DNA from: Macrobrachium rosenbergii
Lineage: Eukaryota > Arthropoda > Malacostraca > Decapoda > Palaemonidae
NCBI RefSeq assembly: GCF_040412425.1
Contig: NC_089783.1
Location: 45,372,625 to 45,436,624, forward strand
DNA length: 64,000 nt
Direction: 5' to 3'
The notes below the pieces were generated by a model, which worked only from the letters and a program-made list of their open reading frames with translations, was not told the origin of the DNA and did no database searches. Position numbers and translations under genes: made by a program. Positions 43,572 through 54,996 of this stretch are shown piece by piece; position 1 is the stretch's first letter, and every line of letters starts with the position of its first letter.

Positions 43572-44439
43572 GCTCGTGCATGTATGAGCATTTACTAAAC
43601 CAAAGCTTGTATTTACTTAAGAAACCCATCTTTTTTACCCACATTCCAAACTACGCAAATTTCCAGGGCAAACAGTCCGTAATAAAGTATTCATCGCAAT
43701 CCGAAAATCATTTGTACCTCGCGCCCCTAAAAACATTTTGCAATTCCAGTTCCGGCAAAAAGTTCTGGAAATAAATGCAACGAAATGCAAGAATAGAAAG
43801 TTATGACAATGATTGTGCCCATGGCTATTAGACTCAAACCATTAATTAGAGCGAAAGCGAGGCCAGAAAAGGTTTTATTGCCCGAAGTTATGGCGAAGTT
43901 TTCCCTCTGGAGGAAGGAGACAAAATCATTTTATATCTGGTCGTTGGGACAGGGTGAAGATGGGAGTGGGGTGCAGACGATATCACCTCCCCTTCTATTC
44001 CTTTTAATCTCTGTTCCTTTTCATATCGCTAACTATTTTTTTTTATTTATCCTTTGGGTGAATTCAATGATGACCAATCTTTGGAAAGTCAGGCATTTGC
44101 TGACATCTGAAAAAATCAAGGTAAGGGAGTTCTTGAAAGAATAAGTCAGTTTACGGATATCTGAAAGAAACAGGTAAGGTTGTAATATCTATCGTAAGGT
44201 AAATTCTCAGGAGACGGAGTTGTCAGACATTTTTCATTTCTAATTCCTATTCAGAGTTCAATGACCTATTCAAATTGCGCTTATTACTGGATTCCGTTTC
44301 TTCTTCAAGAATTTCTAAATTATACTGTATGCTCAAATTTATATTCCAGTGGTGTGCTTAGCCTTTAAGATATGAACGTGGTAGCGACCACTTATCCTGC
44401 TATCACGTGTCTCTTTCTTATTGCATCTTTCTTAAGGTA

Positions 44440-44441
<2 letters not shown>
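43572..44441. other. Unassigned; 113-codon frame not called
   Basis: The frame 43803-44144 (plus) is the longest one here not made of repeats. Its peptide has a hydrophobic stretch at residues about 65-90 that could span a membrane, but there is no signal peptide, family match or regulatory context. It could be chance. Confidence 0.25.

Positions 44442-44519
<78 letters not shown>
44442..44519. repeat. (TA)n microsatellite
   Basis: About 37 TA units ending in TGTGCGTGTG. A separate (TG)n run follows at 44603-44626. Confidence 0.96.
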
Positions 44520-44521
<2 letters not shown>

Positions 44522-44769
44522 CGTGTGTTTGTTTATGTCACTTAAACCCAGACCTAAGAAAGTTGCAACAAGGTAAAGTATAGTCTGCGGTGTGTTAACG
44601 AGTGTGTGTGTGTGTGTGTGTGTGTGTTCGTGCACAGGCTTATAGTATCTAACTCAAAATATCATTACATCGCACACAGCAAGAAGATGGGACGCTAAAC
44701 ACGCGGATAAGTTCCTTTCGTAAATCACCGTGCGTTCTCCCTGGCGTCACATAAACTAAATTCCCCAAT

Positions 44770-44880
44770 AAACTTAATTCCCCCTTCCGTCATTTCTGTC
44801 CAGGGCCTTGGTTGGTAAACACCTCTTCTGCTATCCATCATAATGGCGTCGTAACGACTAGATGGAACTGCCTTTGCATT
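44770..44880 (-). repeat. Family D diverged repeat, partial copy 3
   Basis: On the minus strand CCATTATGATGGATAGC, GGTGTTTACC and GGGGGAATTAAG occur in the order seen in copies 1 and 2. It is short and diverged, so this is tentative. Confidence 0.5.
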
Positions 44881-45149
44881 TGGTATTCATGAGATTTCGA
44901 AGGGAAGTCCTGCCCGAGAGTCAGACTGTATATTCGGGTATATTTTTAGAAGGACATATATGAATTGGAAGTGGCAGAGCTAATTTGGGAGACACTCCGC
45001 CGTAAGTTATGCTTCTCAGAAGTACTTTAGAACTGAAGTTTGTTAGGTTAAATTAGGTCATATCTGTGCCAGCGCGAGGGAGAAGGTGAGAGGGGATGAG
45101 AGGCCTGATGTGGACCTGCGCACCTAGTGTCCAAAGTGACGATTACAAG

Positions 45150-45222
45150 TACCTTCCAGCAATGCCTACATTGTACCAAGTGAGGTGCACTGACGGCACT
45201 AACGCTCAAGGGGTACAATGCT
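45150..45222 (-). repeat. Family B fragment, copy 5
   Basis: On the minus strand GCCGTCAGTGCACCTCA and AATGTAGGCATTGCTGGAAG match the first about 70 bp of family B. The rest of the element is absent. Confidence 0.7.
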
Positions 45223-45719
45223 TAGGGGAAAAGTTAAAGTAATTTTGATGTCTTTTAGATCTTAAGTATTTTATCCGTTATTACTTATCAGTGAATGGAG
45301 CCCCAATTATTCAAACAAAAAGCGTCTTTTATCCAGTGCTGCTTTTCCCGCTTTGTCCAGGTTTCTTTACCTTTATCAGTAAATTGGTAGCGATGTGAAT
45401 GCTAGCCCTGATAAAAATTAATGAAACTAATTTGCATTAAAACGTTACATATCATTTTAAATGTAACAGGCTAGGTTGCAAATTCCAAAAACTCCAACGA
45501 GCTATCTCCGGTCATAAGCACTTTGGGTAATACCTTTGACTAAGACATTATAAGAGCATGACAAAAGGTGGTATTCATTAAGGTACGAAATCATGTTACT
45601 GTAAGAAAAAATATTCACTTCAATATTTCTTAATGTTTACTGGAAAGAAAACCTATAAAACTCAAACTTCAGCTTCTTAGTCTTTAAATTTATATCTGCT
45701 GACTGTAGTCTAATGGCAA

Positions 45720-45721
<2 letters not shown>
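45223..45721. other. Unassigned spacer
   Basis: Unique AT-rich DNA, nothing recognised. Confidence 0.4.

Positions 45722-45782
<61 letters not shown>
45722..45782. repeat. (CT)n microsatellite
   Basis: About 30 uninterrupted CT units, the opposite strand orientation to most GA tracts upstream. Confidence 0.97.
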
Positions 45783-45785
<3 letters not shown>

Positions 45786-46143
45786 GATATGGAAATGAAG
45801 CATCGTTTAATATAACATAGAACAACTAAAGATTCCAATTTTGACCGCAGCCAAGGCTTAAAATCCAATGTGGAATGGTTTTTGGAATTCTGGCGAAATG
45901 ATCATCAACCGTAAAAATATCTATAAAGAAATGATAAATCGAAAGAAGAACAGTACTGCTTTTGCAATTGTTTTATTATTGACATTAGAAAACGCAAACT
46001 CAATTTAAATTTACCATCAAGTTGATATAGACAAAGGGCCTACGACGAAACAAATAAAGATGCAGCTAAGAAAAGCATCCGAATACTACTGATAAATAAT
46101 TACACTTAAGTTAGTGAGAATGTCAGCTACTCTAAAGTTCTCC

Positions 46144-46434
46144 CCGTAGGGGGGTAGCGCCATCAGTGCACCTCATGCGGTGCACTGTAGGCATTACTGA
46201 AAGTTCTTTGCAGCATCCCTACGGCCCCTTTCATTCCTTTTACTGTACCTCCATTCATATTCTCTCTCTTCCATCTCGCTATCCAGCCTCTCCTAACACT
46301 TGTTTCTTAGTGCAACTGCGAGGCTTTCCTCCTCTATTACACCTTTCAAGCCTTTCTACTCTCAGTTTCCTTTTCAGCTCTGAATGACCTCACAGGTCCC
46401 AGTGCTTGGCCTTTGGCCTAAATTCTACATTCCA
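46144..46434 (+). repeat. Family B interspersed repeat, copy 3
   Basis: Contains the 5' hairpin (CAGTGCACCTCATGCGGTGC), the pyrimidine-rich middle and the end CAGTGCTTGGCCTTTGGCCT, which itself forms a small GGCC hairpin. It lacks a short piece near 46225 present in copies 1 and 2. Confidence 0.85.
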
Positions 46435-46964
46435 AGTGTCACTCCAATAGTTCTGGGTGAAATCTTTGCTCTCATGGTGAATTTGAGACCGAAAATTTCG
46501 CGGTAAATTTTGTTGTCCTTCCGTATACAGAATGATAAGATAGAAGCGTGGACAAAGAATATGTAATATCATTAAAAAGGAATCATTAAAGTCGAATACC
46601 GTGCATAACAAAATACGGATGAGGGAGAAATAAAAATTTATTATATAAAACGCAAACAGAAAATCAGAAGAAAGCATACTCTAGCACAGAGCAATGAACG
46701 TAAGCATAAATTAGTGTTTGCAAGCATTTTCAACATACCTACGAGGTCTGATTTGCACATGGACTGATAAGAAATTAAACTGTTTTCTGGCCTACAATAT
46801 ACAAAGTATTTTCCTTGATTCGTTCAGAAGACGAAATTATTTTTAAGATATGTACCTTTTCCAATTTGGAAGCCATTCACATCAGAATATTATTCTGTAT
46901 GCGCTATATTACATTATACCAGTGGGCATAATACTTATTACCTCGTAATACACTTCTTAAATCT
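46435..46964. other. Unassigned spacer
   Basis: AT-rich unique DNA. A 95-codon minus frame (46390-46677) has no recognisable domain. Confidence 0.3.
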
Positions 46965-47180
46965 ATAATATAAAAATCCGAGTGGGTCTGCCCTTGTTTG
47001 TCCTCCCCTGGGTGACAGTAGGGGAGACATGACACAGCCGCCCACCCCCTGCAAATCGGTTTGTCCGCCGCGGGTAGGGGCGGGGTAGGTAGGGGAAAGG
47101 GAGGGTAGGGGAGATATCCACCCTCCTCCGGCAAGCCTGTTTGTCTGCCCCGTGTGGGGCCAGGGTAGGTAGGGCGAGCT
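46965..47180 (-). repeat. GC-rich minisatellite related to 4577-4998, inverted
   Basis: About two units with CCCTCCTCCGGCAAGCCTGT, TTTGTCTGCCC and GGTAGGTAGGGGAAAGGGAG. The flank ATAATATAAAAATCCGAGTG corresponds to the inverted CACTCGAATTTCATTATTAT at the end of the first array (about 5000). Both arrays therefore sit in the same larger repeat, which starts with this AT-rich string. Confidence 0.8.
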
Positions 47181-47299
47181 GTCTGTTGCTTAACTAAAAC
47201 AGACCTGAACAGTCAAATGTTGTTACCCCAGAGAATATAGTTCTGGCCAATATTTCATATTATTCAAATGCATCACTCATATACTCTTTCTTCCCACAT

Positions 47300-47630
47300 G
47301 GGGGAAGTGCCGCCAGTGCACCCCATGTGATGCACTGTAGGCATTAGTAAAGGGTGTGTGCAGAATCCCTTCGGACCTTAGCTGTACCCACATTTTAGCC
47401 TTTACTTTGCTTCAGTTCTTATTTCCTTTTGTCATTCTCGCTGTCCAACCTCTTTAACTACTATTTTGTAGTGCAACTCTGAGGTTTTCTCCCAGAACCA
47501 TTGTGCTCCGTCGTTATTTTCTGGATCGATTATTCTTTCTGTCAAACGTCTCAAACTCCCTCTGTTCACTGTCTTGAACGCTGAAAGGTTGAAATCACCT
47601 AAGTGCTTGGCTTGAAAGCCTAAATCTCGT
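47300..47630 (+). repeat. Family B interspersed repeat, copy 4 (long, diverged)
   Basis: 5' hairpin CAGTGCACCCCATGTGATGC then TGTAGGCATTAG. The middle is longer and more diverged than in other copies, with an extra piece near 47490-47560. It ends AAGTGCTTGGCTTGAAAGCC. Confidence 0.78.
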
Positions 47631-48221
47631 AATCAATGCACTCATTCTGATGTCCAGCCACTATACGCGAGCCGTGCATGAGACTAATCGTATTGAAAGA
47701 GGGATCTAGACGCCACAAAATACACCATTTTTATTCAGGCACATACCAGAGCAACCCAGTTTGGACACTGAAAAGAATTTGTCTGGCGCAAAGATTTTAA
47801 AGCATTTTGCTTGATGGCTCAGAAGACAGTTGCGTGAGATATCATTAGCAGCTGGAAATTACCGTGCTTCTTACAAGCATACCGGCCACGACCTCTGATG
47901 GAAGGGGAAATAATAGACTGGCTTTTATTGGGGAAGACTCGTGTAGAAGTTAGGATTAGAGCTGAATGCAAATACAACAGGGGAAAGGATGACTAACACT
48001 CCAGTATTGATATGAAAGTATTAGTCTTTCTGAGAGGGCGTGAGAGCACTCCCAAAACTTTATACAGTTTTGAAGCGAGGAAGAAAGATGTTCTTTAATC
48101 CAGTGAGTGATTGCGTGAGAGCCTGATAGCTTTCGCCAATCTTCATTCGTCTGGCTTGGACCCCATTAAACACATGTAAGTGTAAGCCTTTGTATTGTGA
48201 AGAAACGAGTAGTATAACTCC
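47631..48221. other. Unassigned spacer
   Basis: Unique sequence between family B copy 4 and family A copy 5; no gene seen. Confidence 0.35.
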
Positions 48222-48570
48222 AGTTTTTAGTTTTCTGTAAAAGAAAACTATTGTGACGGTTTTGTCCAGTCTTAAAAACTACTGAGAATAGAGGGCTGCA
48301 AATTGGTATTTTGATCATTCACCCTCCAATCATCCAGCATACCATATTGCAGCCCTCTAGCCTCAGTAGTTTTTATTTTATTTAAGGTTAAGGTTAGCCA
48401 TATTTCGTGTACCTGGCAGAGCTTTCCAGAGGCGTGTGATGCACACTCACTCCAACCGCATCTGGAGACTAACTGAGCATTGCGAGGTCGTAGCTGATAG
48501 TTTTTTATAAAGCATTATACGCTGTATAGAAAACTCGATTGCGCCAAAGAAACTTAGAAACATTTTATTC
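48222..48570 (+). repeat. Family A interspersed repeat, copy 5
   Basis: Start TTTTTAGTTTTCTGTAAAAG and the internal hairpin (about 48275-48385) are preserved. It has lost part of the CTGTCCG region and carries a different segment around 48415-48500 (CAGAGCTTTCCAGAGGCG...). Copy 2 also differs from the others there. The end ACTCGATTGCGCCAAAGAAA is preserved. Confidence 0.82.
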
Positions 48571-49479
48571 TTGTTTTTTTTTTGCAGCAAATTAAGGAAC
48601 CTGGTGTGCACAAAATTATATTTAACATGTGAGAATAATTTTGAAAACGTTTACACTCACAAATTACTACCGTACAAAAGTTTAACCGGTGTTACACTCC
48701 CAATGCAGGTGAACTGATTCATTTAAAAATCTTGAAATAGTTCCACATAAGAGTGCCTCTCTGTTGAGAAAAATTTTCCCGAACTTAATGATAATCTTAT
48801 TTACATGTAGCTGTAATGATTATATCACTGATAAATACAACCATAATATATTATCAGCAAAAAAAAAAAAAAAAAAAAGGCAGCAAATACACAAATTAAG
48901 ATGTGTGACTGCAAGAGTACTTTCCTAAGCATCGTCAAAATTAATGTTTTCTGTGCTAGAATGATGTTATCCCAGTCACCTGCTCCTTAGACCAAATGTG
49001 TTCCGTATTAGCAATGTTTCCACTGATGTTATCCATCTAAAGAAAAGACATATGTTACCTCTTACATGCACATTCAAATTCTTCAACATTCATCACCCTT
49101 CCTTGACGTAAACAAAATAGCAACAAACGCATCGTGATTTTACGCCATCACGCATGTTCTGCACACTTTGGACCGTTCAGGGTGAGAATGGAAATTTTTG
49201 GAGAAATTTAAAAAAATAAGCTTAATTAGATCCATCTTCACATAGAACCGGTGGAATTTGCTGGTTACTTACAATTTTCATTTGGGCAAAGGGATCTTAT
49301 ATATAGTTGGTAAGGTGCCCTATGATGACATTCACTCAAACTTACCGAAACTATCTCATCGCTATTGCGACGCCAGCTCACAAAAAACCAGTAAGCAACT
49401 TATCTAGAAGGGTGAACATAAGCATTCCCTGAGGTGTTATATCTTATGGCATATTTTATAAAATGCTATATACACACAT
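48571..49479. other. Unassigned spacer
   Basis: AT-rich unique DNA with a pure 20-bp A-run near 48860. No gene is recognised. Confidence 0.4.
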
Positions 49480-49480
49480 A

Positions 49481-49519
<39 letters not shown>

Positions 49520-49526
49520 TATATAA

Positions 49527-49615
<89 letters not shown>

Positions 49616-49627
49616 TATATGTATAAA

Positions 49628-49717
<90 letters not shown>

Positions 49718-49750
49718 TATATATATATACATACATACATATATATATAT
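49480..49750. repeat. Long imperfect (TA)n tract
   Basis: About 270 bp with sparse AATTA, ACAT and AAATA interruptions; large Tyr-Ile frames on the minus strand are artefacts. Confidence 0.96.
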
Positions 49751-50525
49751 ATGAATATAAGAAGGCCCATAAAACACTATTTAAACGTTGAAACCATATA
49801 CTATAAAGGTCCCACTCACAACAGACAAATAGATTTTCAACAACAAAATAAAGCTGTGCCAAAAGGCCTCCGAGCAACTCAGGCCTACTATTTTCCATTA
49901 TCCCAAATCCATCAGGGAGTTCGCTCGTTAACGTATACTTAAATAACAAAAGGGAAGAAGCCGGAGTTTGCAAGATACCGTAGTAATTGTCAGGACATCT
50001 ACGTGGGCGAGGGTGATCGCTCTCAAAGAATAACAGAGCACAAAAGATCAGTACGTTACCCTTCCAGAGTTCAGAATTTTCCTACATATCAGAAATACAG
50101 GGCATGTCATTAACTGGAGTGGGGCATTTTGAAAGTAGCTGTCCGTCAAAAAGAAGGATGCTGGAATCTGCTATCATCAGTCAAACCAACAATATGAACC
50201 TGTCAGGAGGACATTGGAAATCGGATGACATCGACACCTTAATCCTCAAACCCCTCATGAAGAAGATGACCCAGGAAACGCGACCGCCAGATCCATCGCC
50301 AAACGGGAGCTAATCCACTAGGAATTTTTAATAAGAAACGCCACCTCCATAACATCGGAGGCCTTCCACACCTTTATGTTTTTGTATATATACCATTGTA
50401 ACTTTCCACCTGTCCATATTCTACCAGTGAACAGGGGCACAGAAGCTAGTGAAATATATTTTCAACGTAAACAGTGTTTTATGGGCCTCTATTTACACTG
50501 TAGTATTACAAGAAAAAGACATTCT
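49751..50525 (+). mobile_element. Penelope-like retroelement remnant (copy 2), inverted ends
   Basis: At 49751-49790 there is an inverted copy of the element's own 3' tail (GGCCCATAAAACACTATTTA, AACGTTGAA). Next comes a decayed coding stretch (49800-50313), then the 3' tail (50314-50524) shared with 13173-13605, including CAGTGTTTTATGGGCC. Inverted terminal copies of this kind are known for Penelope-like elements. TA tracts flank both sides. Confidence 0.75.
49945..50313 (+). pseudogene. GIY-YIG endonuclease end of Penelope-like protein, frameshifted
   Basis: Translation in different plus frames gives a GVCKIP segment (49963), [20 protein letters not shown] (from 49985) and RSVRYP. After a frameshift it gives SSCPSKRRMLESAIISQTNN and then NLSGGHWKSDDIDTLILKPL with MKKM. 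The GVC...YVG spacing and the C-terminal SKRRMLES-I block match the GIY-YIG domain of Penelope-like reverse transcriptases. GIY is degraded to GVC, and two frameshifts and a stop break it. The RT domain is missing, so it is inactive. Confidence 0.8.
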
Positions 50526-50547
50526 ATTATATATATATATATATATT

Positions 50548-50580
<33 letters not shown>
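50526..50580. repeat. (TA)n microsatellite
   Basis: About 25 TA units with one TC interruption, directly after the Penelope-like 3' end. Confidence 0.95.
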
Positions 50581-50582
<2 letters not shown>

Positions 50583-50794
50583 TATTCGCCCCTCGTCTCT
50601 GTGCTTACTTAGAATAGGGTTTTAGAATCAACAGCCAGACCCTATCCATAGAGAGGAGATAGGGCATTTTGAGGTGTGTCAGTCAGGAAAGGTTCAGGTA
50701 GAAAGTTAGATTAGACGCTGGGGAGTACTTAGAGCCAGGGAAACGAACATCCCATATTTAATCCCTTTTTCTATTAGACTCCTACTGTGTGAAC

Positions 50795-51267
50795 TTTTAT
50801 AATGGCGTCTCGAATGCTCTTTACAGATTTCAGCAGAGGCCCAAATGCTGGGGACAACAGCAACCCCCCCTCAGGGGAAATCGGAAGTCATAAAAGCCAA
50901 GGAGACTCCCCATTCGCTCTCAGTCCTGTGTCCCTTCTCCGTGAGAGCAGACTCACTGCCCAGCATCGGGTCGTGCCCGATCATGCCCCTGTTCTTCACG
51001 GCACTGTCTCTTTTGAACTGGAACCGACTCTGGCCACAAGCGGCTAAAACCACAAGAGGTTTACGTGAGGTCTAAAGGAAGCCATTCAGGTCATCCAGCC
51101 GTAGTTGCAAAAGAGCGTTTTGCCGGGCAATCCTGCGGTACGTGTAAAGACATTCGGGTTTACCAGTTCTCTGTCCATTCCACTAAATCTCTCATTTCAT
51201 TTCGTCACCTTTTCTCCCCCAGTCAGTTCCCTGTGATATCCAGTGACAAAGTGTTCAAGTGCCTCCC
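50795..51267 (+). other. GC-balanced open stretch upstream of putative LTR
   Basis: About 470 bp with markedly higher GC than its surroundings. Overlapping plus frames (50802-51047, 50845-51075 and 51065-51274) include segments such as HSGHPAVVAKERFAGQSCGT. No domain is recognised. Position suggests the internal tail of a retroelement or an exon; neither can be shown from sequence alone. Confidence 0.3.
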
Positions 51268-51938
51268 TGTGTGATGTAATTTTAGTGAGTTGTCCCTTGT
51301 TCAAAGTGAATTAAGTTATTCATTCCTCCCATGTGCCATTAATACTAGGGAAAGAACTCATTATCTACGAAGCTTTAAACAGAATCGACACTGAACATTT
51401 GCGAGCTATAATTTTCTGTAGCTGATTCCCAATTGAATCAGCTCTTCGTTGGGAGAGTCGGTAGAGCTGTGGACTGGCACTCGTCTGGCCCGAGTTCGAG
51501 TCTCTGGCCGGCTGATGAAGAGTTAGAGGAATTTATTTCTGGTGATAGAAATTCATTTCTCTCTATATTGTGGTTCGGATTCCACAATAAGCTGTAGGTC
51601 CCGTTGCTAAGTAACCAATTGGTTGTTAGCCACGTAAAATAAGTCTAATCCTTCGGGCCAGCCCTAGGAGAGCTGTTAATCAGCTCAGTGGTCTGGTTAA
51701 ACTAAGGTACACTTTTCCCAATTGAATCTCATTGTGTAATTCCCGAGCCAGTGGCTCTCCAGTTGCGCTATTAATTGTATATATAATTCCTTCTTTATTC
51801 TGGAAACCTATTAGAGTTATATTTGCTGTTAAATCCTATCACAGTTGTTACTATTAAGAATTGTATGAGTGCTTATCCTCATTTGTCATGCTATAACTGT
51901 GCAATAAAGCGTAATTTTGTAATTAATCAGAGTTTCCA
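51268..51938 (+). mobile_element. Putative LTR (solo or terminal) interrupted by a SINE
   Basis: Starts TGTGTGATGTAATTT and ends ...TTTCCA. An AATAAA signal lies at 51903-51908, and TGGCGACC, which resembles a primer-binding-site start, follows directly (51940-51947). Without the nested SINE and one target duplication it would be about 380 bp, a normal LTR size. No second LTR is seen in the window, so this remains tentative. Confidence 0.35.
51440..51714 (+). mobile_element. tRNA-derived SINE (SINE-1), copy 2, intact with TSD
   Basis: Flanked by a perfect 14-bp target-site duplication, TTCCCAATTGAATC (51426-51439 and 51715-51728). The head holds the A-box-like GTCGGTAGAGCTGTGG and B-box GAGTTCGAGTC. 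The body and 3' end (GGTTAAACTAAGGTACACTT) match copies 1 and 3. Full length is about 275 bp. The clean duplication suggests a fairly recent insertion by LINE machinery. Confidence 0.95.
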
Positions 51939-51949
51939 GTGGCGACCTT

Positions 51950-53143
51950 TTTCCCTTGTAATTCATGACTGGGTAATTTATCTTGTTCATGTGTTCTACT
52001 GATTTATGATATATATATATAAATGAAAATGTCACGTTTTTATCATGCAAGCAGAATACTCAATAAAATATATTCTCTGACGTAAGACTAATTATGCTGC
52101 ATTATCATGCACGTCTTAATTAGAAAGGTTTAATCTTTCATTTTGATAAAATTTATGAAAAAAATATAAACCTTATGATTTCGAATATGGAAAGACGTTA
52201 CTTGAAACATAAGTTTTAAAGTAAGGAATTTTATTAGCCCACCAAGAAGTAGAAAAATGATAAACACAAACAAACAAAAATCCCCTGACTTCCAAATACT
52301 CAGCTCTTGTGCATGGGACAAAACGAAAAATAATCAGCGCCATTTGCAGATAACAGTACGTTGTCTTGCAAGCAACGTAATCTGTCATAGCAATTATTAT
52401 TTTCATTGTCCGTTAGGTTTTGGTAGTTTGCATGCAATACCTATGATATTTTAACACGCGACCTTTACTGAAGTGGCCAGACCTATTAAGCTATATGACA
52501 CAAGATCTTTCCGTCAGTGCACAAGTGCATAATGGTTCTAAAAGATCAGTGTCGCACAAGATCCTAAATGGTTCTACGAGGAGCTTTTAACCTTGCTTTG
52601 CAGCTTATTGTCTAATGCCAACGTCATTTTATTGAGTTATTGTCACGCACGGTGTTAAAAGACCAGTTAGCACAGGAAACCAATGTTCCTTTTTGGTATT
52701 TAAGACTTTCTCTTTTAAGCTTGGAAATTATAGGTTACTGCATGAATCTGTGAACATGAATGAGTGTTTGTATTAATGATTACTGGGAGAGAGGGTTAAT
52801 GGTCTATTATTGCACAAACAATGGCATATTGCACTACTAGAAAATATTTATGATAAGATCTGATATAATGGGTGACATAGCTATCAACCATCGATTTGGC
52901 CAATAAGTCAATGGCATTATGCTATATATTCCTGCCAGTTAGTTGTCTATGTCCCAGCACTCAGGAGTAGGGTTTTAATGGATAATTCCTTTAAGACATT
53001 TTTCAATATCAAAACCGATTGGCGCATCTAAGCTAGCGGACTTACTGTAGGAAAGCCAACCGTAAGGTATGCAAAGATGGCATAAAATCACGTTGAATAG
53101 TAATACCAATTAATACATACTTCTGCAAATAAACATAAAGATG
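51950..53143. other. Unassigned unique sequence
   Basis: AT-rich unique DNA. Short frames overlap on both strands at 52130-52450 but show no domain. Confidence 0.35.
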
Positions 53144-53322
53144 TTGGTAACTTACTGCATACACATCACAAACAGGTTGAATACAAGTCGACGACCGATT
53201 GGTAGTTCTGGCTAGTGCTTCATGAGATTATTCAGTAGTTGCAAAAGGTTCGTTCTCTACCTACGGTAGTTGACTTGTATTCGAGTTGTTTGTGATATGT
53301 ATGAGATAAATTGCTAACTTTC
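53144..53322. repeat. Foldback palindrome, about 60-bp arms
   Basis: Left arm 53144-53205 (CACATCACAAACAGGTTGAA, TACAAGTCGACGACCG) pairs with right arm 53262-53322 (CGGTAGTTGACTTGTATTCG, AGTTGTTTGTGATATGTATG). The loop is about 56 bp and unrelated to the other palindromes. Confidence 0.88.
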
Positions 53323-54300
53323 GTTTATGATGTTATACTGTTGTGTGGATATAACCTTAGAACAACCCCAACCTGTTGCTCCCAACACTTTAAAATTATT
53401 TGCAAGCCCAAAACAAACAAAACAAAATAACACTGCTTTTCCCTGATGCTATTTAAGTAAATAAAGAAATGCGTTGTGCTCTCGTTGTTCCTTTGACGTG
53501 AATAAATCTGATGAAAACAGCAGGTCTTTCACTCCCTTTTGCTGTAAAACTGCAAGTCCTCTTGACAGTGTGGTCTATTTTGATGTTTACAAATTTCGGT
53601 CCTCGAGTCATTTTGCACAGCCATTTCTGTTTTACATTAGTAATGACAAATATTTTACAAATGATGATATTGGCCATTTGATACCTTTCACACTTAGCAG
53701 AAGCATGATTGTTGTTTTGATTTAAAATTTGTGGCAAGAACAAGAAACTGATTGCTCTTACTGTTTTAAGTCATTTACAAGGCGTTTATTCACCATGGCA
53801 TTCACTGTTCTTTACTGGGCACTCACTGATCTGAAACTCTGTTTATCAGCAAACAAGAAAACGGCAGTTCTTATTTTGCTCAGTCTACGATAGATTATTG
53901 CAATGGTGACAAGCTGTTTTGGCTGGTCTTCTCTCTAGAAACATTCGGTGCTCTCAAACACCTCTTCTCTTTCTTAATCAAGAAACGTTTTGGATTTCAT
54001 TGAGCCTCTTTCTTCACTAAACGAACGTTGCAATTAAAAATGGTCAAGATTGTCATAATGAATCTTTGATTTTTCGCAGATCTGAAACAACTGAAACTCA
54101 GAAATATGTAATCAGAATTTAAGGATCTTAAGCACAGGTGTCAGGAAGAAAAAAACATCGAAATTTGAAGTTAGGTACAGTAATTTCTAAAATGGGTGGA
54201 AGTTTTGGTAAAAGAAAGGCTTATAAAAAAAAGTCGTCTGTAGTATAACATGTAATTTTACTTTTGTTGGTAGTATATCATTATAATTATTATTATTACT
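53323..54300. other. Unassigned unique sequence
   Basis: AT-rich unique DNA. Opposite-strand frames of 83 and 96 codons at 53453-53743 show no recognisable domain. Confidence 0.35.
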
Positions 54301-54428
54301 GGAGAAACAAATCCACATTTATGTATGGGTACAAGTATATTTAAAAATAAACCTATCCAGAGAGCTCTCTACAGAGATTTATTATTAAATATAATTGTAC
54401 CCATACATAACAATGGATTTGTTTCTCC
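54301..54428. repeat. Foldback palindrome, about 52-bp arms, next to (TTA)n
   Basis: Left arm 54301-54352 (GGAGAAACAAATCCACATTT, ATGTATGGGTACAA) and right arm 54376-54428 (TTGTACCCATACATAACAAT, GGATTTGTTTCTCC). The centre contains AGAGAGCTCTCT. ATTATTATTA lies on the left flank and a long (TTA)n on the right. Confidence 0.92.
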
Positions 54429-54447
54429 ATTTCATGACCCATGCCAC

Positions 54448-54449
<2 letters not shown>

Positions 54450-54526
<77 letters not shown>
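54450..54526. repeat. (TTA)n microsatellite
   Basis: About 25 trinucleotide units. Confidence 0.97.
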
Positions 54527-54528
<2 letters not shown>

Positions 54529-54996
54529 AAATAGAGGGCCACTATTGTGCTTTTCAAAACTTAACGAAGATTGTAAATGTAAAATTTACATAGAACCTGT
54601 GCATAACGCGAATTAGAATTAGGCACCTTTGGTATCAGAAAATTAGAGACACGCAGGCTCTCAAAGTAAATTATAGCTTCTCTTCCTTGGCATGTACACC
54701 ATTAAGCTGGGAGCATTATGTCCTGTTGTCTCGCGATTCAAAAGACGTTCATTTGATTGATTCGACGATGGAGGTGTGACTACTGCAGAATTAAGGTTTG
54801 TAGGAAAGTCATTCAGTAGCCCGCTACCTGAGAAGGGATTTGGAGACAGCACCTGCTTCTCCTTCTCGGGAGTATCTTAAATTCTACAGCTTGCTTACAT
54901 CTTCATTAGCATTACGGGAATATTGCATCTAAGGAAGCGGCACTTTATCATACACACAGCACACACATATTTAGAAAATTTTTCATTTCAAGTGCA
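54527..54996. promoter_or_regulatory. Upstream region of the lectin-like gene
   Basis: About 470 bp before the start codon. No clear TATA box or initiator stands out; ACACACAGCACACACATATT lies at about 54953-54972. Upstream exons cannot be excluded. The call is positional only. Confidence 0.25.
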
